NCBI RefSeq assembly: GCF_003324485.1
Contig: NZ_QODK01000002.1
Location: 1-64,000, forward strand
Direction: 5' to 3'
Source: Cohaesibacter intestini
Lineage (GTDB): Bacteria > Pseudomonadota > Alphaproteobacteria > Rhizobiales > Cohaesibacteraceae
DNA: 64,000 nucleotides
A program made the translations under genes and the position numbers. The notes beneath the pieces were generated by a model. It searched no databases, was not told the DNA's origin, and saw only the letters and a list, made by a program, of their open reading frames with translations. Of the stretch, positions 45,983-54,528 are shown one piece after another. Numbering within the stretch: position 1 is the stretch's first letter; each line of letters begins with the position of its first letter.

Positions 45983-46414
45983 TTAGAGATTTGAGAGTTG
46001 CTCTTCAAAGCGTGCCTTGGCTTTTTTGGGAATGCGCCCTTCAAGGAAGGAAGCAGGTGCCTCTGCACCATCGCCCACAGCGATGGTCATCACCATGCCC
46101 ATGGCGAAATGGGGTTTACATTCAATTGCATAGAAACCTTCCGTGGTCAGGGTAACCTCGATTTCTTTGCTCATCTTGCCTTTGAACGGCTCAGCCCCTT
46201 CCGGGATACGCCCTTTGACGGTTTGAGCATTGTGGCCTTTGTCGGTGGGAATGAAGCGAACCGTATCGCCGCTGGCGATGCGAAGGAATTCGGGTTCAAA
46301 GACCATACGTTCCTTGCCGCTCTTGTTGAGCATTTTGACTTCGAAAGTCTCCGCGAGAGCAACGCCTCCCATAAGACCCGTTGCGATTGCTGTTGTGATC
46401 AGTGTGCGAAGCAT
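45983..46414 (-). CDS. Pseudoazurin
   Basis: A 143-residue periplasmic blue copper protein. The signal peptide ends about residue 21 (ALAETFEV). Type 1 copper ligands are H61 (KGHNAQT), C99, H102 and M107 (ECKPHFAMGM), matching the spacing of characterised pseudoazurins. It should pass electrons to the NirK encoded 48 bp downstream. Its promoter region, shared with nnrR, contains a TTG-N8-CAA box centred about 73 bp before the start. Confidence 0.95.
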   Translation of the reverse strand: MLRTLITTAIATGLMGGVALAETFEVKMLNKSGKERMVFEPEFLRIASGDTVRFIPTDKGHNAQTVKGRIPEGAEPFKGKMSKEIEVTLTTEGFYAIECKPHFAMGMVMTIAVGDGAEAPASFLEGRIPKKAKARFEEQLSNL

Positions 46415-46480
46415 GTGTCGATATCCTCATTGGTTATTGATCTGTTGCTGTCGAAGCTACATCGCACGAGCAAAAGAACG

Positions 46481-46494
46481 TTGTTCTGGCACAA
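46481..46494. promoter_or_regulatory. NnrR/FNR-type box between pazS-nirK and nnrR
   Basis: TTGTTCTGGCACAA fits TTG-N8-CAA with the TTGT/ACAA arms seen in NnrR sites. It lies between the divergent pseudoazurin-nirK-nirV unit and nnrR, and may serve both. Confidence 0.75.
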
Positions 46495-46569
46495 CCTTCT
46501 CAATAGTTTTCCGGGCAGCAACCGAAATGAGTGGTGGAAGTTGTGCGCATGAAACGCTAGAAAACGGCT

Positions 46570-47289
46570 ATGGGAGAAGAAAAACCGCCAAAGACAATGC
46601 CGAGGCTTGATGAAAGCCTTCTGACGCATATCCCGCCCTTCTCAAAGTTGGCGCTGAACGAGATTCGTGAGATTCTCGATCAGGCAAGTTCGCGACGCTA
46701 TAGCGAAGGCGTTGCCGTTTTCTCGGAAGGCGGAGCCGCCGATCGCTTCTTCATGCTTCTGGACGGCTATATCCGCGTCATTCGTGTGACAGAGACCGGC
46801 GAACAGGTCATCGCTCTGCATATCCCATCGGGACAATTGTTCGGCATTGCCAAGGCCCTGGGGCGCGACACCTACCCCGCCACAGCGGTGACGGCTTCGG
46901 AGGCCATCATTCTAAGCTGGCCGACTTCCTTATGGGATCGCTTTGTGACGAGTTATGATGGCTTCTCAACCGAGACCTACAAGATTGTCGGCAAGCGGGT
47001 CGGTGAAATGAACATGCGTCTTGTGGAGATGGCAACTCAGCAAGTCGAGCAACGGGTGGCAAACGCCTTGATGCGCCTGATCAGCCAGACGGGCCGAAAA
47101 GTGAACGATGGAATCGAGGTGGATTTTCCGATCACGCGGCAAGACCTGTCCGAAATGACGGCGACGACATTACACACCGTTTCACGCCTCTTGAGTGGCT
47201 GGGAAAAACAGGGGCTGATCAAAAGCCGCAGGAAACGCATCCTCGTGACCGACCCCCATGGTTTGATGTTGCTCAGTCAGCAGCGTTGA
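46570..47289 (+). CDS. nnrR: NnrR, Crp/Fnr-family nitric oxide-responsive regulator
   Basis: A 239-residue Crp/Fnr-family activator. A cyclic-nucleotide-like N-terminal domain (about 10-140) and a winged HTH (about 165-230: RQDLSEMTATTLHTVSRLLS) are seen. There is no cysteine at all, so it cannot hold an FNR-type iron-sulfur cluster; this fits NnrR/DNR proteins that sense NO, probably through haem. It is placed between nirK and nor genes with TTG-N8-CAA boxes on both flanks. Its 3' end overlaps the convergent DUF1858 gene by 17 bp. Confidence 0.92.
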   Translation: MGEEKPPKTMPRLDESLLTHIPPFSKLALNEIREILDQASSRRYSEGVAVFSEGGAADRFFMLLDGYIRVIRVTETGEQVIALHIPSGQLFGIAKALGRDTYPATAVTASEAIILSWPTSLWDRFVTSYDGFSTETYKIVGKRVGEMNMRLVEMATQQVEQRVANALMRLISQTGRKVNDGIEVDFPITRQDLSEMTATTLHTVSRLLSGWEKQGLIKSRRKRILVTDPHGLMLLSQQR

Positions 47290-47488
47290 TGGCTGCGCGA
47301 AGTTCAACCCGGAAGCTTTCTTCATCCAGATCATATTCGGCACAGGCGTCTGCTATCGTGTGAAAGGGGTTCACCAGACACCCCACGCACAGCATTTTAT
47401 GGTGCAGAAACACACCTACGGTCTGAGGCCATGTTTTCATAACCTCATCGAGCGTCAGGTCAGGATTTTCCAGATTTGCAATGGTCAT
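47273..47488 (-). CDS. DUF1858 protein with CxxC motif
   Basis: A 71-residue protein of the DUF1858 family, often found in denitrification and hybrid-cluster gene sets. The core is LTLDEVMKTWPQTVGVFLHH, then MLCVGCLVNPFHTIADACAEY with a CxxC pair. The family is annotated as disulfide-oxidoreductase-like; its function is unknown. It is convergent with nnrR and divergent from norC, so its own promoter may share the NnrR box at 47538-47551. Confidence 0.85.
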   Translation of the reverse strand: MTIANLENPDLTLDEVMKTWPQTVGVFLHHKMLCVGCLVNPFHTIADACAEYDLDEESFRVELRAAINAAD

Positions 47489-47537
47489 CGGTCAATATCT
47501 CCTTCCTGCCATTCTAGGGAGTTGATCGCCTCAAACG

Positions 47538-47551
47538 TTGTTCCAGCGCAA
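47538..47551. promoter_or_regulatory. NnrR/FNR-type box upstream of norC
   Basis: TTGTTCCAGCGCAA fits TTG-N8-CAA and shares the TTGTTC half with the nirK-side box. It lies 61 bp before the norC ATG and between norC and the divergent DUF1858 gene. Confidence 0.78.
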
Positions 47552-47612
47552 ACTTCGCCTTTACGAAACACGCTAGCTATTGCGGTATTCCCGATTGATT
47601 TGGAGGCCGTCG

Positions 47613-48065
47613 ATGGCAGAAATACTGACAAAATCGCGGGCAAGGAATGTGTTTTACGGAGGCTCACTTTTCTTCGTTGCCGTCTTTATCGCCCTCACCG
47701 TGCATAGCCATTTTTATGTACTCAACAATTCTACATCCAAATTGCCGCTGACCGAGGAAGTGGTGTTGGGCAAGCGGGTCTGGGAGAAAAACTCCTGTAT
47801 CAACTGCCACACGCTTCACGGTGAAGGCGCGTATTTTGCCCCCGAAGTTGGCAACGTCATGACCCGTTGGGGTGTTGCCGATGATCCCGAAGGGGCGTTC
47901 GAAACCCTCAAGACCTGGATGGAAGCCCAGCCTTCGGGCGTCGAAGGCAGACGCCAAATGCCAAACTTTCATCTGACTGACGAAGAGATCCGAGGGCTCG
48001 CAGAATTCCTGCGTTGGGCTGATCATACGGACACGCAAGGCTGGCCGCCGAACGACGCGGGCTAA
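47613..48065 (+). CDS. norC: Nitric oxide reductase cytochrome c subunit
   Basis: A 150-residue membrane-anchored cytochrome c that feeds electrons to NorB. One transmembrane helix (about 12-32) precedes the haem site CINCH (62-66). The axial Met is probably in RRQMPNF. TGGAGG stands 7 nt before ATG 47613. norB begins 11 bp later. Together they form cNOR, which reduces NO to N2O. Confidence 0.96.
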   Translation: MAEILTKSRARNVFYGGSLFFVAVFIALTVHSHFYVLNNSTSKLPLTEEVVLGKRVWEKNSCINCHTLHGEGAYFAPEVGNVMTRWGVADDPEGAFETLKTWMEAQPSGVEGRRQMPNFHLTDEEIRGLAEFLRWADHTDTQGWPPNDAG

Positions 48066-48076
48066 GGGAGAGGACC

Positions 48077-49426
48077 ATGAAATATCAATCTCAAAAGGTG
48101 GCCAAGGCCTATTTCTACTGTGCCATGGCACTGTTTGCCGTGCAGGTGCTTGGCGGACTGCTGGCTGGCTGGATCTATGTCTCGCCAAACTTTCTATCCG
48201 ACCTTGTACCATTCAACATCATCCGGATGATCCACACCAATGCGCTGATCGTCTGGTTGTTGCTGGGCTTTTTCGGAGCGGCCTATTTTCTCGTCCCCGA
48301 AGAGGCAGAACGAGAGCTTTTCTCGGTCAAGCTGGCTTACATCCAGCTTGCACTGTTGATGGTGGGCACGCTGGGTGCCGTGGCTGGCTATCTGGTCGGC
48401 ATTCATGAAGGACGTGAATTCCTCGAACAGCCACTCTGGGTGAAATTCGGAATTCTGGTTGCTGCAGTCATCTTCCTGGTCAACATTTCGCTGACCGTTC
48501 TGGCTGGGCGCAAAACCGCAATCACCAACGTGCTGCTGATGGGTCTGTGGTTGTTGTCCCTGTTGTGGATTTTTGCCTTCATCAATCCAGAGAATCTTAG
48601 CCTTGATAAAATGTACTGGTGGTTCGTTGTTCACCTGTGGGTGGAAGCAACCTGGGAACTGGTAATGGCTGCGATCCTTGGTTATTTGATGCTCAAACTG
48701 ACTGGTGTTGACCGTGAAGTGGTCGAGAAATGGCTCTATGTCATCGTTGCCACCGCCCTCTTCTCGGGTATTTTGGGGACGGGACACCATTTCTACTGGA
48801 TTGGTTTGCCGGGTTACTGGCAGTGGATCGGCTCCATCTTCTCCACTTTCGAGGTAATCCCCTTCTTCCTGATGATGTCCTTCGCCTTCGTCATGGTCTG
48901 GAAAGGGCGGAAGAATCATCCCAACAAGGCCGCTTTGTTGTGGTCGCTGGGGTCTTCCACGGTTGCCTTCTTTGGCGCTGGCGTCTGGGGCTTCTTGCAC
49001 ACCCTGCATGGGGTCAACTTCTACAGCCATGGCACGCAAATCACCGCAGCCCATGGGCATCTGGCCTTCTTTGGCGCCTATGTTGCCCTCAATCTGGCGG
49101 TCTTCACTTACGCAATGCCAATGCTGCGCAACCGCGATCCTTATAATCAGGTGATCAACATGGCGAGCTTCTGGCTGATGACCGGTGGAATGGCCTTCAT
49201 GACCTTCGTTCTGACCTTTGCAGGAACCATCCAGACGCACATGCAGCGTGTGATCGGCGACTATTTCATGGAAGTGCAAGACAGCCTGTCGGTCTTCTAT
49301 CTGATGCGCTTTGGAGCCGGTGCAGCGGTGGTATTGGGGGCCCTCGCCTTCATCTATTCGATCGTTGTCGCCCAGAAACGTGAAGTGATCGCGCCAGGAT
49401 CAGCCAATCCGGCCCCAGGAGAATAA
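48077..49426 (+). CDS. norB: Nitric oxide reductase large subunit
   Basis: A 449-residue haem-copper-oxidase-superfamily membrane protein with about 12 transmembrane helices. Haem b and b3 and FeB His ligands are in MIHTNALIVW, HLWVEATWE, GTGHHFYW and AHGHLAFFGAY. The length and lack of an N-terminal cytochrome-like or quinol-oxidase extension mark the cytochrome c-dependent cNOR type. It is followed 4 bp later by norQ. Confidence 0.97.
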   Translation: MKYQSQKVAKAYFYCAMALFAVQVLGGLLAGWIYVSPNFLSDLVPFNIIRMIHTNALIVWLLLGFFGAAYFLVPEEAERELFSVKLAYIQLALLMVGTLGAVAGYLVGIHEGREFLEQPLWVKFGILVAAVIFLVNISLTVLAGRKTAITNVLLMGLWLLSLLWIFAFINPENLSLDKMYWWFVVHLWVEATWELVMAAILGYLMLKLTGVDREVVEKWLYVIVATALFSGILGTGHHFYWIGLPGYWQWIGSIFSTFEVIPFFLMMSFAFVMVWKGRKNHPNKAALLWSLGSSTVAFFGAGVWGFLHTLHGVNFYSHGTQITAAHGHLAFFGAYVALNLAVFTYAMPMLRNRDPYNQVINMASFWLMTGGMAFMTFVLTFAGTIQTHMQRVIGDYFMEVQDSLSVFYLMRFGAGAAVVLGALAFIYSIVVAQKREVIAPGSANPAPGE

Positions 49427-49436
49427 GGAGATGAAT

Positions 49437-50225
49437 ATGCAGATGCGTAACCAGATCCCTTACTATTTTCCAACCGGTAACGAGTGTGATCTCTTTGAAA
49501 CCGCATATGACAAAGGTCTGCCCCTTCTTTTGAAGGGGCCGACCGGCTGCGGCAAGACACGGTTTGTCGAACATATGGCAGCACGCATGGGCAAAAAGCT
49601 CTATACCGTTGCTTGTCACGATGATCTGTCTGCAGCAGACCTGATCGGACGTTACTTGCTCAAGGGCGGGCAGACACAGTGGGTTGACGGGCCTTTGACG
49701 CGCGCCGTCCGAGAAGGTGCGATCTGCTATCTCGACGAAATCGTCGAGGCCCGCAAGGACGTCACCGTGGTGTTGCATCCCCTGACAGACACCCGGCGGA
49801 CCTTGGTCATTGACCGCACCACCGAAGAGCTCATAGCCCCTCCGGGCTTCATGCTGGTCGCCTCCTACAATCCCGGCTACCAGAATGTGCTCAAACGCCT
49901 GAAGCCCTCCACAAGACAACGCTTCTTGTCGATGTCCTTCGACTTTCCCGATCCGGAAAGTGAGATTGCCGTCATCTCGAGTGAATCCGGGCTGGAACCT
50001 GGCCGCGTTGCGCCTCTTGTCCGTCTGGCAGGGCACATCAGAGCTCTCTCGGGTATGGATCTGGAGGAAGGTGTTTCCACGCGTCTCCTGATCTACACTG
50101 CCAAACTGGTAGCTGGCGGTATGGGGATTGATCAGGCCATCACCGTCGCAATCATCGAACCTTTGACAGACGAACCAGATGTGAAGACTGCTCTGAACGA
50201 TCTGGTTTCAACGATCTACGGGTAA
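49437..50225 (+). CDS. norQ: NorQ, MoxR-type AAA+ ATPase
   Basis: A 262-residue AAA+ ATPase needed for FeB insertion into NorB. Walker A is KGPTGCGKTRF (about residue 32), Walker B AICYLDEIVEARKD, and SYNPGYQ is the sensor region. The start at 49437 gives AGGAG 6 nt upstream; ATG 49431 is too close to it. It works with NorD, whose gene follows 4 bp downstream. Confidence 0.95.
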   Translation: MQMRNQIPYYFPTGNECDLFETAYDKGLPLLLKGPTGCGKTRFVEHMAARMGKKLYTVACHDDLSAADLIGRYLLKGGQTQWVDGPLTRAVREGAICYLDEIVEARKDVTVVLHPLTDTRRTLVIDRTTEELIAPPGFMLVASYNPGYQNVLKRLKPSTRQRFLSMSFDFPDPESEIAVISSESGLEPGRVAPLVRLAGHIRALSGMDLEEGVSTRLLIYTAKLVAGGMGIDQAITVAIIEPLTDEPDVKTALNDLVSTIYG

Positions 50226-50229
50226 CCTC

Positions 50230-52128
50230 ATGCATTTGCTCGACTTGATGGAACCGGAAGAAACCGTTGGCAACCTCTGGCACGACTTGGCCAGTGGCAT
50301 GGGGATCGACGCCAGCTATCCCGATGAAGCGGTCTCGCTTGACGGTCTGGGCACCAGCCTTCTGTTGCTTTTCCGGGCATTGGGAGGCAGTCCATCCGTC
50401 GATCTGGTGCCATCTCCCGCCACGCTTGTGCAGCATCGACGGCCCCAGCTGCGCAAGCTCGGTGCCGAGCGGGATCGTGAATGGGTGGCCAGCTTTGACG
50501 CAGAACGCCTCCGGTTGCCGCCGGCCATCTCCCATTTTCCAAGTCGCGCACTCAATCGTGCCTGTTACCTCTGGCTGACGGCCCTTGCGGCTTTGCACCG
50601 TCCCGAAGACGACATCAACACCGCGCCCCAAGGAACCAGTCCGCAACAAGACTGGGCACAGATTGAAGCCAACCGCAAGGCAACGGACCGGTCACTTGAG
50701 GCTTGTCCCGGATTGGCCGCTCCCTTCGAGCAAATGCGTCTACATCACCTCAGCCAGCGAAAGGCTTTACCCAAGGCTGGCGCTGAGGCACAAATTGAAG
50801 CTGCACTCTTGGCGGTCCTCGGCAGAGAGAGCGTGGATCGTCCATCTCTAAACAAACAGGGACGCAACCATGCTCCTTTCATGACGGTTCCCCTCTGGCT
50901 GCGGTTTGATCACCGTCAAGCGGGGTCATCAAGTAATGAGCAGACAGGCGATGACACCGCAAAGGCACCATTTGGTGCGACAACGTCGCGCAAAGTGGGA
51001 GAGCGAAAAGAGCAAGAACAGACCAACCGGAAAGACAGCTTTGTCATTCACCGGTTTGAATCAATCCTGTCGTGGGTCGAGTCCATGAACATCAATCGCA
51101 GTGTTGATGATGACGATCTCGACAATGCCCAAAAAGCCGCCGAAGATCAGGATCGCATCACCCTGTCCAAGCATGACAGGCGGATTGCCTCCCGGCTCAG
51201 ACTTCATCTCGACCTGTCGCCTGCCGACAGCCTGCATGAAAAACTGGCGGGAGAATTTGTCTATCCGGAATGGGATCACCGGACACGAAGCTATCTTGAT
51301 GGTCATTGTCGTGTGCTGGAAGCCCCCGCGCACCCCGAAGCCAGTGACAGCTTCGTTGCCGATCCGCGCCGCATTCGCGCAGTCCGCAAACAGTTCGAAG
51401 CCCTCAGACCCAGGCGCAAAATACAACCGCGTCAGATCGACGGTGCCGAGCTTGATCTGGACGCCCTGATTTGCATGCAGACAGACCTTATGGCAACTGG
51501 CTATGGCAGTGACCGGATCTGGATGGATCAACGCCAGAGCGAGCGCGACCTCTCCGTCGCTTTCCTCATTGATACCTCCCGCTCCACGGAAGCCGCGATC
51601 GGCGACACCTCGGTGATCGATGTCGCCAAGGACGCGATGACGGCGCTTGCCTTTGGCATCGATGCCGCGGGCGATCATCTGGGGATCTGGAGCTTTTCCT
51701 CGCTCAAACGCGATCGTGTCTTTGTTACCAAGGTCAAAGACTTTGACGATCCGATGAGCCAAACCATCGCCGACAATATCGCCTCTCTCAAACCGGGACA
51801 TTTCACCCGACTGGGTGCAGCGATACGCCATGTTGCCAGCAAGCTGGAAAAGCAACCTTCCACGCGCAAGTTGCTGATCGTCCTGACAGATGGCAAACCC
51901 AACGATCTGGATCACTATGAAGGCCAACACGGCATTGAAGACAGCCACATGGCGGTGCGAGAAGCACGTCGAGCCGGACTCACCCTGCATGGTGTTATCA
52001 TAGACGAAGATGGTCAGGACTGGTTCGCACGGATCTTCGCACGTGGTGGCTTCACACTGCTGCCTGACCCCGAGCGTCTGCTCAGGGCTTTGCCTGAAAT
52101 TTACCGCACACTGACAAGAGATCAATAA
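50230..52128 (+). CDS. norD: NorD, VWA-domain nitric oxide reductase activation protein
   Basis: A 632-residue protein with a C-terminal von Willebrand factor A domain. The MIDAS metal motif is VAFLIDTSRSTEA (DxSxS, about residue 443), and VLTDGKPNDLDHYEG is the later MIDAS loop. The long N-terminal region is the helical NorD part. NorQ and NorD together load iron into NorB. norE and norF do not follow; two small membrane ORFs do. Confidence 0.95.
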   Translation: MHLLDLMEPEETVGNLWHDLASGMGIDASYPDEAVSLDGLGTSLLLLFRALGGSPSVDLVPSPATLVQHRRPQLRKLGAERDREWVASFDAERLRLPPAISHFPSRALNRACYLWLTALAALHRPEDDINTAPQGTSPQQDWAQIEANRKATDRSLEACPGLAAPFEQMRLHHLSQRKALPKAGAEAQIEAALLAVLGRESVDRPSLNKQGRNHAPFMTVPLWLRFDHRQAGSSSNEQTGDDTAKAPFGATTSRKVGERKEQEQTNRKDSFVIHRFESILSWVESMNINRSVDDDDLDNAQKAAEDQDRITLSKHDRRIASRLRLHLDLSPADSLHEKLAGEFVYPEWDHRTRSYLDGHCRVLEAPAHPEASDSFVADPRRIRAVRKQFEALRPRRKIQPRQIDGAELDLDALICMQTDLMATGYGSDRIWMDQRQSERDLSVAFLIDTSRSTEAAIGDTSVIDVAKDAMTALAFGIDAAGDHLGIWSFSSLKRDRVFVTKVKDFDDPMSQTIADNIASLKPGHFTRLGAAIRHVASKLEKQPSTRKLLIVLTDGKPNDLDHYEGQHGIEDSHMAVREARRAGLTLHGVIIDEDGQDWFARIFARGGFTLLPDPERLLRALPEIYRTLTRDQ

Positions 52129-52142
52129 GAAGGAAGATCGAC

Positions 52143-52316
52143 ATGCGTTACCTGACATTCGCCCTCACCATGCTGCCAGTCTCCGCGCTTGCAGCCCCTT
52201 ATGATCGCCCCCTCCCGCAGGCCCAATCAGCCACTGCAGAATTATGGTTCGCACTGGCCAGCGTGACATTGATTGCCGCGCTATACTGCGTGCACCGTGT
52301 GGTGTCTCGGCGATGA
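52143..52316 (+). CDS. 57-residue membrane or exported protein of the nor cluster
   Basis: This short ORF has GGAAG about 8 nt before ATG 52143. It encodes 57 residues: a signal-like start (LTFALTMLPVSALAAP) and one hydrophobic segment near the end (ATAELWFALASVTLIAAL), then HRVVSRR. It lies 14 bp after norD and its stop overlaps the next start by 4 bp (ATGA), which argues for real coupled translation. It is similar in size and place to small proteins such as NnrT or NorF of other denitrifiers, but no confident match is possible. Confidence 0.6.
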   Translation: MRYLTFALTMLPVSALAAPYDRPLPQAQSATAELWFALASVTLIAALYCVHRVVSRR

Positions 52317-52552
52317 GAAGGACAGGCTGGTCAGTGGAAAAAATCACCTTGGCACTCTATCCTTTCGGGGCTGGAGCCATGGCCGTCAATGCCTTCTTCG
52401 CGTCCCTAATTTTCAGCTGGATCGGAGGTCCGATCCTTTCCACCACCGCAGCAATTGCGATTGGAGCCGTGATCGGCCTGCCTGCCACCTATGCTTTCGC
52501 CCGTCACATCCGGGCACTCATGGATCAGGCCGATGCAGGCCCTCATCACTGA
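52313..52552 (+). CDS. 79-residue two-helix membrane protein of the nor cluster
   Basis: Encodes 79 residues with two hydrophobic segments (about 10-32 and 38-60) and a charged C-terminus (ARHIRALMDQADAGPHH). It begins inside the stop of the preceding 57-residue ORF, and nnrS starts 35 bp after it. The role is unknown. Its position suggests a part in NorB assembly or NO-related membrane function. Confidence 0.65.
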   Translation: MRRTGWSVEKITLALYPFGAGAMAVNAFFASLIFSWIGGPILSTTAAIAIGAVIGLPATYAFARHIRALMDQADAGPHH

Positions 52553-52587
52553 CTCTGTGTAGCCATTTTCACCCAAGGATCACGCAA

Positions 52588-53778
52588 ATGAGCCAATCAA
52601 CTGCAGACCAAATGAGACGCTGGCAAGGACCTGCAATCCTGAGCTACGGGTTCCGTCCTTTCTTTCTTCTGGGAGCCATCTGGGCCTCGGTTGCGGTGGT
52701 GGTTTGGATTCTGGCTCTGTCCGGCAACCTCACGCTCTCGAGCGAAATGGACCCGGTATCATGGCACGCCCACGCCTTTCTGTTCGGCTATACAGGCGCG
52801 ATTATCGCTGGCTTTCTGCTGACCGCCGTTCCCAATTGGACTGGTCGTCTGCCCGTTATAGGTTGGGCGTTGGCAGGGCTTGTCGGCCTTTGGATTGCCG
52901 GTCGTATCGGTATCCTTTTTTCACAAGCCTTGCCATACTGGGTGGTGATAGTCGGTGATCTGGCTTTCCCGATTGTGCTCGGGCTGGTCATCCTGCGCGA
53001 GATCGTGGCGGGCAAGAACTGGCGCAATCTGATCATCCTGTTGCTTCTTGTCGTCTTCACGCTTGCCAACCTTCTGTTCCACATCGATGTGCAGAATGGG
53101 TACTATGCGGCACAAGGATATGGGCCCCGTTTGGGGCTGGCAGCAGTCCTATTGATGATCGGCGTCATCGGTGGACGCATCGTGCCCTCCTTCACACGCA
53201 ATTGGCTGGTGCGTGAAGGCCACAAACAGATGCCCGCCTCGCCCATGCAACGCCTCGACAAACTGGTTCTGCTGGTGAGCATACCGGCATTCATCATGTG
53301 GGTTCTCTGGCCAGACTCTCCGCTCACGGCGGCCTTGTTGTTTCTCGTCGGTGTTGGACACACAGCAAGGCTAGGGCGCTGGAAGGGTTGGTTCACACGT
53401 TCCGAGCCACTGGTGGTTATCCTGCATCTTGCCTATCTGTTTCTACCGCTTGGGGCATTCGCCATGACATTTGCAATTGTCCGTCCTGACATTCTGCCAG
53501 CCTCGGCAGCACAACATCTCTGGATGGCGGGCGCACTGGGCGGCATGACCTTGGCGGTCATGACACGGGCATCCCTTGGGCATACCGGTCAACCTCTTCA
53601 TGCCGGTATTGGAACCTCCGTCATCTATCTGGCGATCATGGCGTCAACCATCGTCCGGTTCATCGCCGGTTTCTGGCCCGAAGATATGCTCTACCACATG
53701 GCGGGTGGGCTCTGGTTCGTTGCATTCGCCGGTTTTGCCATGGTCTATGGACCGCTTCTGCTGCGGCCACGGAGCTGA
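52588..53778 (+). CDS. nnrS: NnrS family haem-copper membrane protein
   Basis: A 396-residue polytopic protein with about 11-12 transmembrane segments. NnrS proteins bind haem and copper and help cells resist nitrosative stress. Characteristic residues appear in YGFRPFFLLGA, SWHAHAFLFGYTGAIIAGFLLTA as two shorter motifs, and RASLGHTGQPL. AAGGAT lies 8 nt before ATG 52588; a longer frame from 52273 runs through the two preceding ORFs. It is the last gene of the nor cluster. Confidence 0.92.
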   Translation: MSQSTADQMRRWQGPAILSYGFRPFFLLGAIWASVAVVVWILALSGNLTLSSEMDPVSWHAHAFLFGYTGAIIAGFLLTAVPNWTGRLPVIGWALAGLVGLWIAGRIGILFSQALPYWVVIVGDLAFPIVLGLVILREIVAGKNWRNLIILLLLVVFTLANLLFHIDVQNGYYAAQGYGPRLGLAAVLLMIGVIGGRIVPSFTRNWLVREGHKQMPASPMQRLDKLVLLVSIPAFIMWVLWPDSPLTAALLFLVGVGHTARLGRWKGWFTRSEPLVVILHLAYLFLPLGAFAMTFAIVRPDILPASAAQHLWMAGALGGMTLAVMTRASLGHTGQPLHAGIGTSVIYLAIMASTIVRFIAGFWPEDMLYHMAGGLWFVAFAGFAMVYGPLLLRPRS

Positions 53779-53780
53779 AA

Positions 53781-53808
53781 CATCGGTCAGCCCGGATCAA
53801 GACCGATG
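53781..53808 (+). terminator. Hairpin after nnrS
   Basis: CATCGGTC (53781-53788) and GACCGATG (53801-53808) form a perfect 8-bp stem with a 12-nt loop three bases after the nnrS stop. There is no T-run. Confidence 0.5.
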
Positions 53809-53841
53809 GATGACGCAACCACACAACTGTGATGGGTTTGA

Positions 53842-54330
53842 TTATCGCCTAGCCAACATGGGCAAGATCAAACCCCACCGGGTCTCTTGAGGAGAGCCGA
53901 CTTGTTCGAAACCAAGTTTCCGATAGACGGCGATTGCCCGTTCATTGTCTGGATGGGGATCCGTCGCAATCACTGGTGCCCCATCATCGAACAAGGATTG
54001 CATTCTCATGGCGATGAACGCCGATCCATGTCCGATACCGACCATGTCGGCCTCACCAATAAACTGATCGATCCCCCGGGATCCCTTGGGAAGATAGGAG
54101 AAATGGTGCTCTTCCCATCCATGCACTGCATAATCCTGCATGAAGGCAAAAGGACGCGCAGCGCGTGAAACAATCCAGCGCGCCACCCGAATATCCGCCA
54201 AATCCGCTTCAGAATAAGGTTCAGATGCATCCCACCATTCGCCAACATGCGGGGTCTTCTGCCATGCTTCCAGCAAGGCAAGATCATCCAAGGTCACTCT
54301 TCGAAATGTGTAATGGCTGGCTGAGGTCAT
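53842..54330 (-). CDS. GNAT acetyltransferase, AAC(6')-like
   Basis: A 162-residue GNAT acetyltransferase of the aminoglycoside 6'-N-acetyltransferase/RimJ-like branch. The N-terminal YTFRRVTLDDLALLEAWQKT, the DQFIGEADMVGIGHGSAFI acetyl-CoA loop (about residue 87) and TDPHPDNERAIAVYRKLGFE are typical. The substrate is not known; an environmental AAC(6')-like fold does not prove drug resistance. It is unrelated to the neighbouring nor and kinase operons. Confidence 0.85.
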   Translation of the reverse strand: MTSASHYTFRRVTLDDLALLEAWQKTPHVGEWWDASEPYSEADLADIRVARWIVSRAARPFAFMQDYAVHGWEEHHFSYLPKGSRGIDQFIGEADMVGIGHGSAFIAMRMQSLFDDGAPVIATDPHPDNERAIAVYRKLGFEQVGSPQETRWGLILPMLARR

Positions 54331-54472
54331 CCAGTAATTTTATCACATTGTCTGAGGGTAGGCATGGCAATATAGGCTGGAATAGTGCCCTGGATCCAAA
54401 GGAAAACCGAGACATATTCCAACCAAACCACGTCTACCCTCTCCCCACATCATCATCAGCGGTTCGCGGAAC

Positions 54473-54509
54473 AGAAAGGCCTCGATTGATTGCCAAACAA
54501 GGCCTTTCT
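54473..54509. terminator. Hairpin between GNAT gene and kinase operon
   Basis: AGAAAGGCC (54473-54481) and GGCCTTTCT (54501-54509) form a perfect 9-bp stem with a 19-nt loop. It lies 20 bp after the kinase stop on the minus strand. T-runs are short, so it is a moderate terminator. Confidence 0.5.
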
Positions 54510-54528
54510 TCAAAGCGGCCGTAGCTGG

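Noticed and set aside
48194-49279. Long ORF antisense to norB (361 codons)
   Set aside because: It lies wholly opposite a strongly conserved gene, has a His/Gln/Glu-rich composition typical of the shadow of a hydrophobic protein, and has no supporting ribosome binding site.
51061-52158. Long ORF antisense to norD (365 codons)
   Set aside because: It mirrors the norD frame and has no recognisable domain; norD itself is well supported by its VWA motifs.
53842-54330. Aminoglycoside resistance gene
   Set aside because: The fold is AAC(6')-like but the protein is chromosomal, and no mobile element or known resistance allele is evident. Only a general acetyltransferase call is supported.
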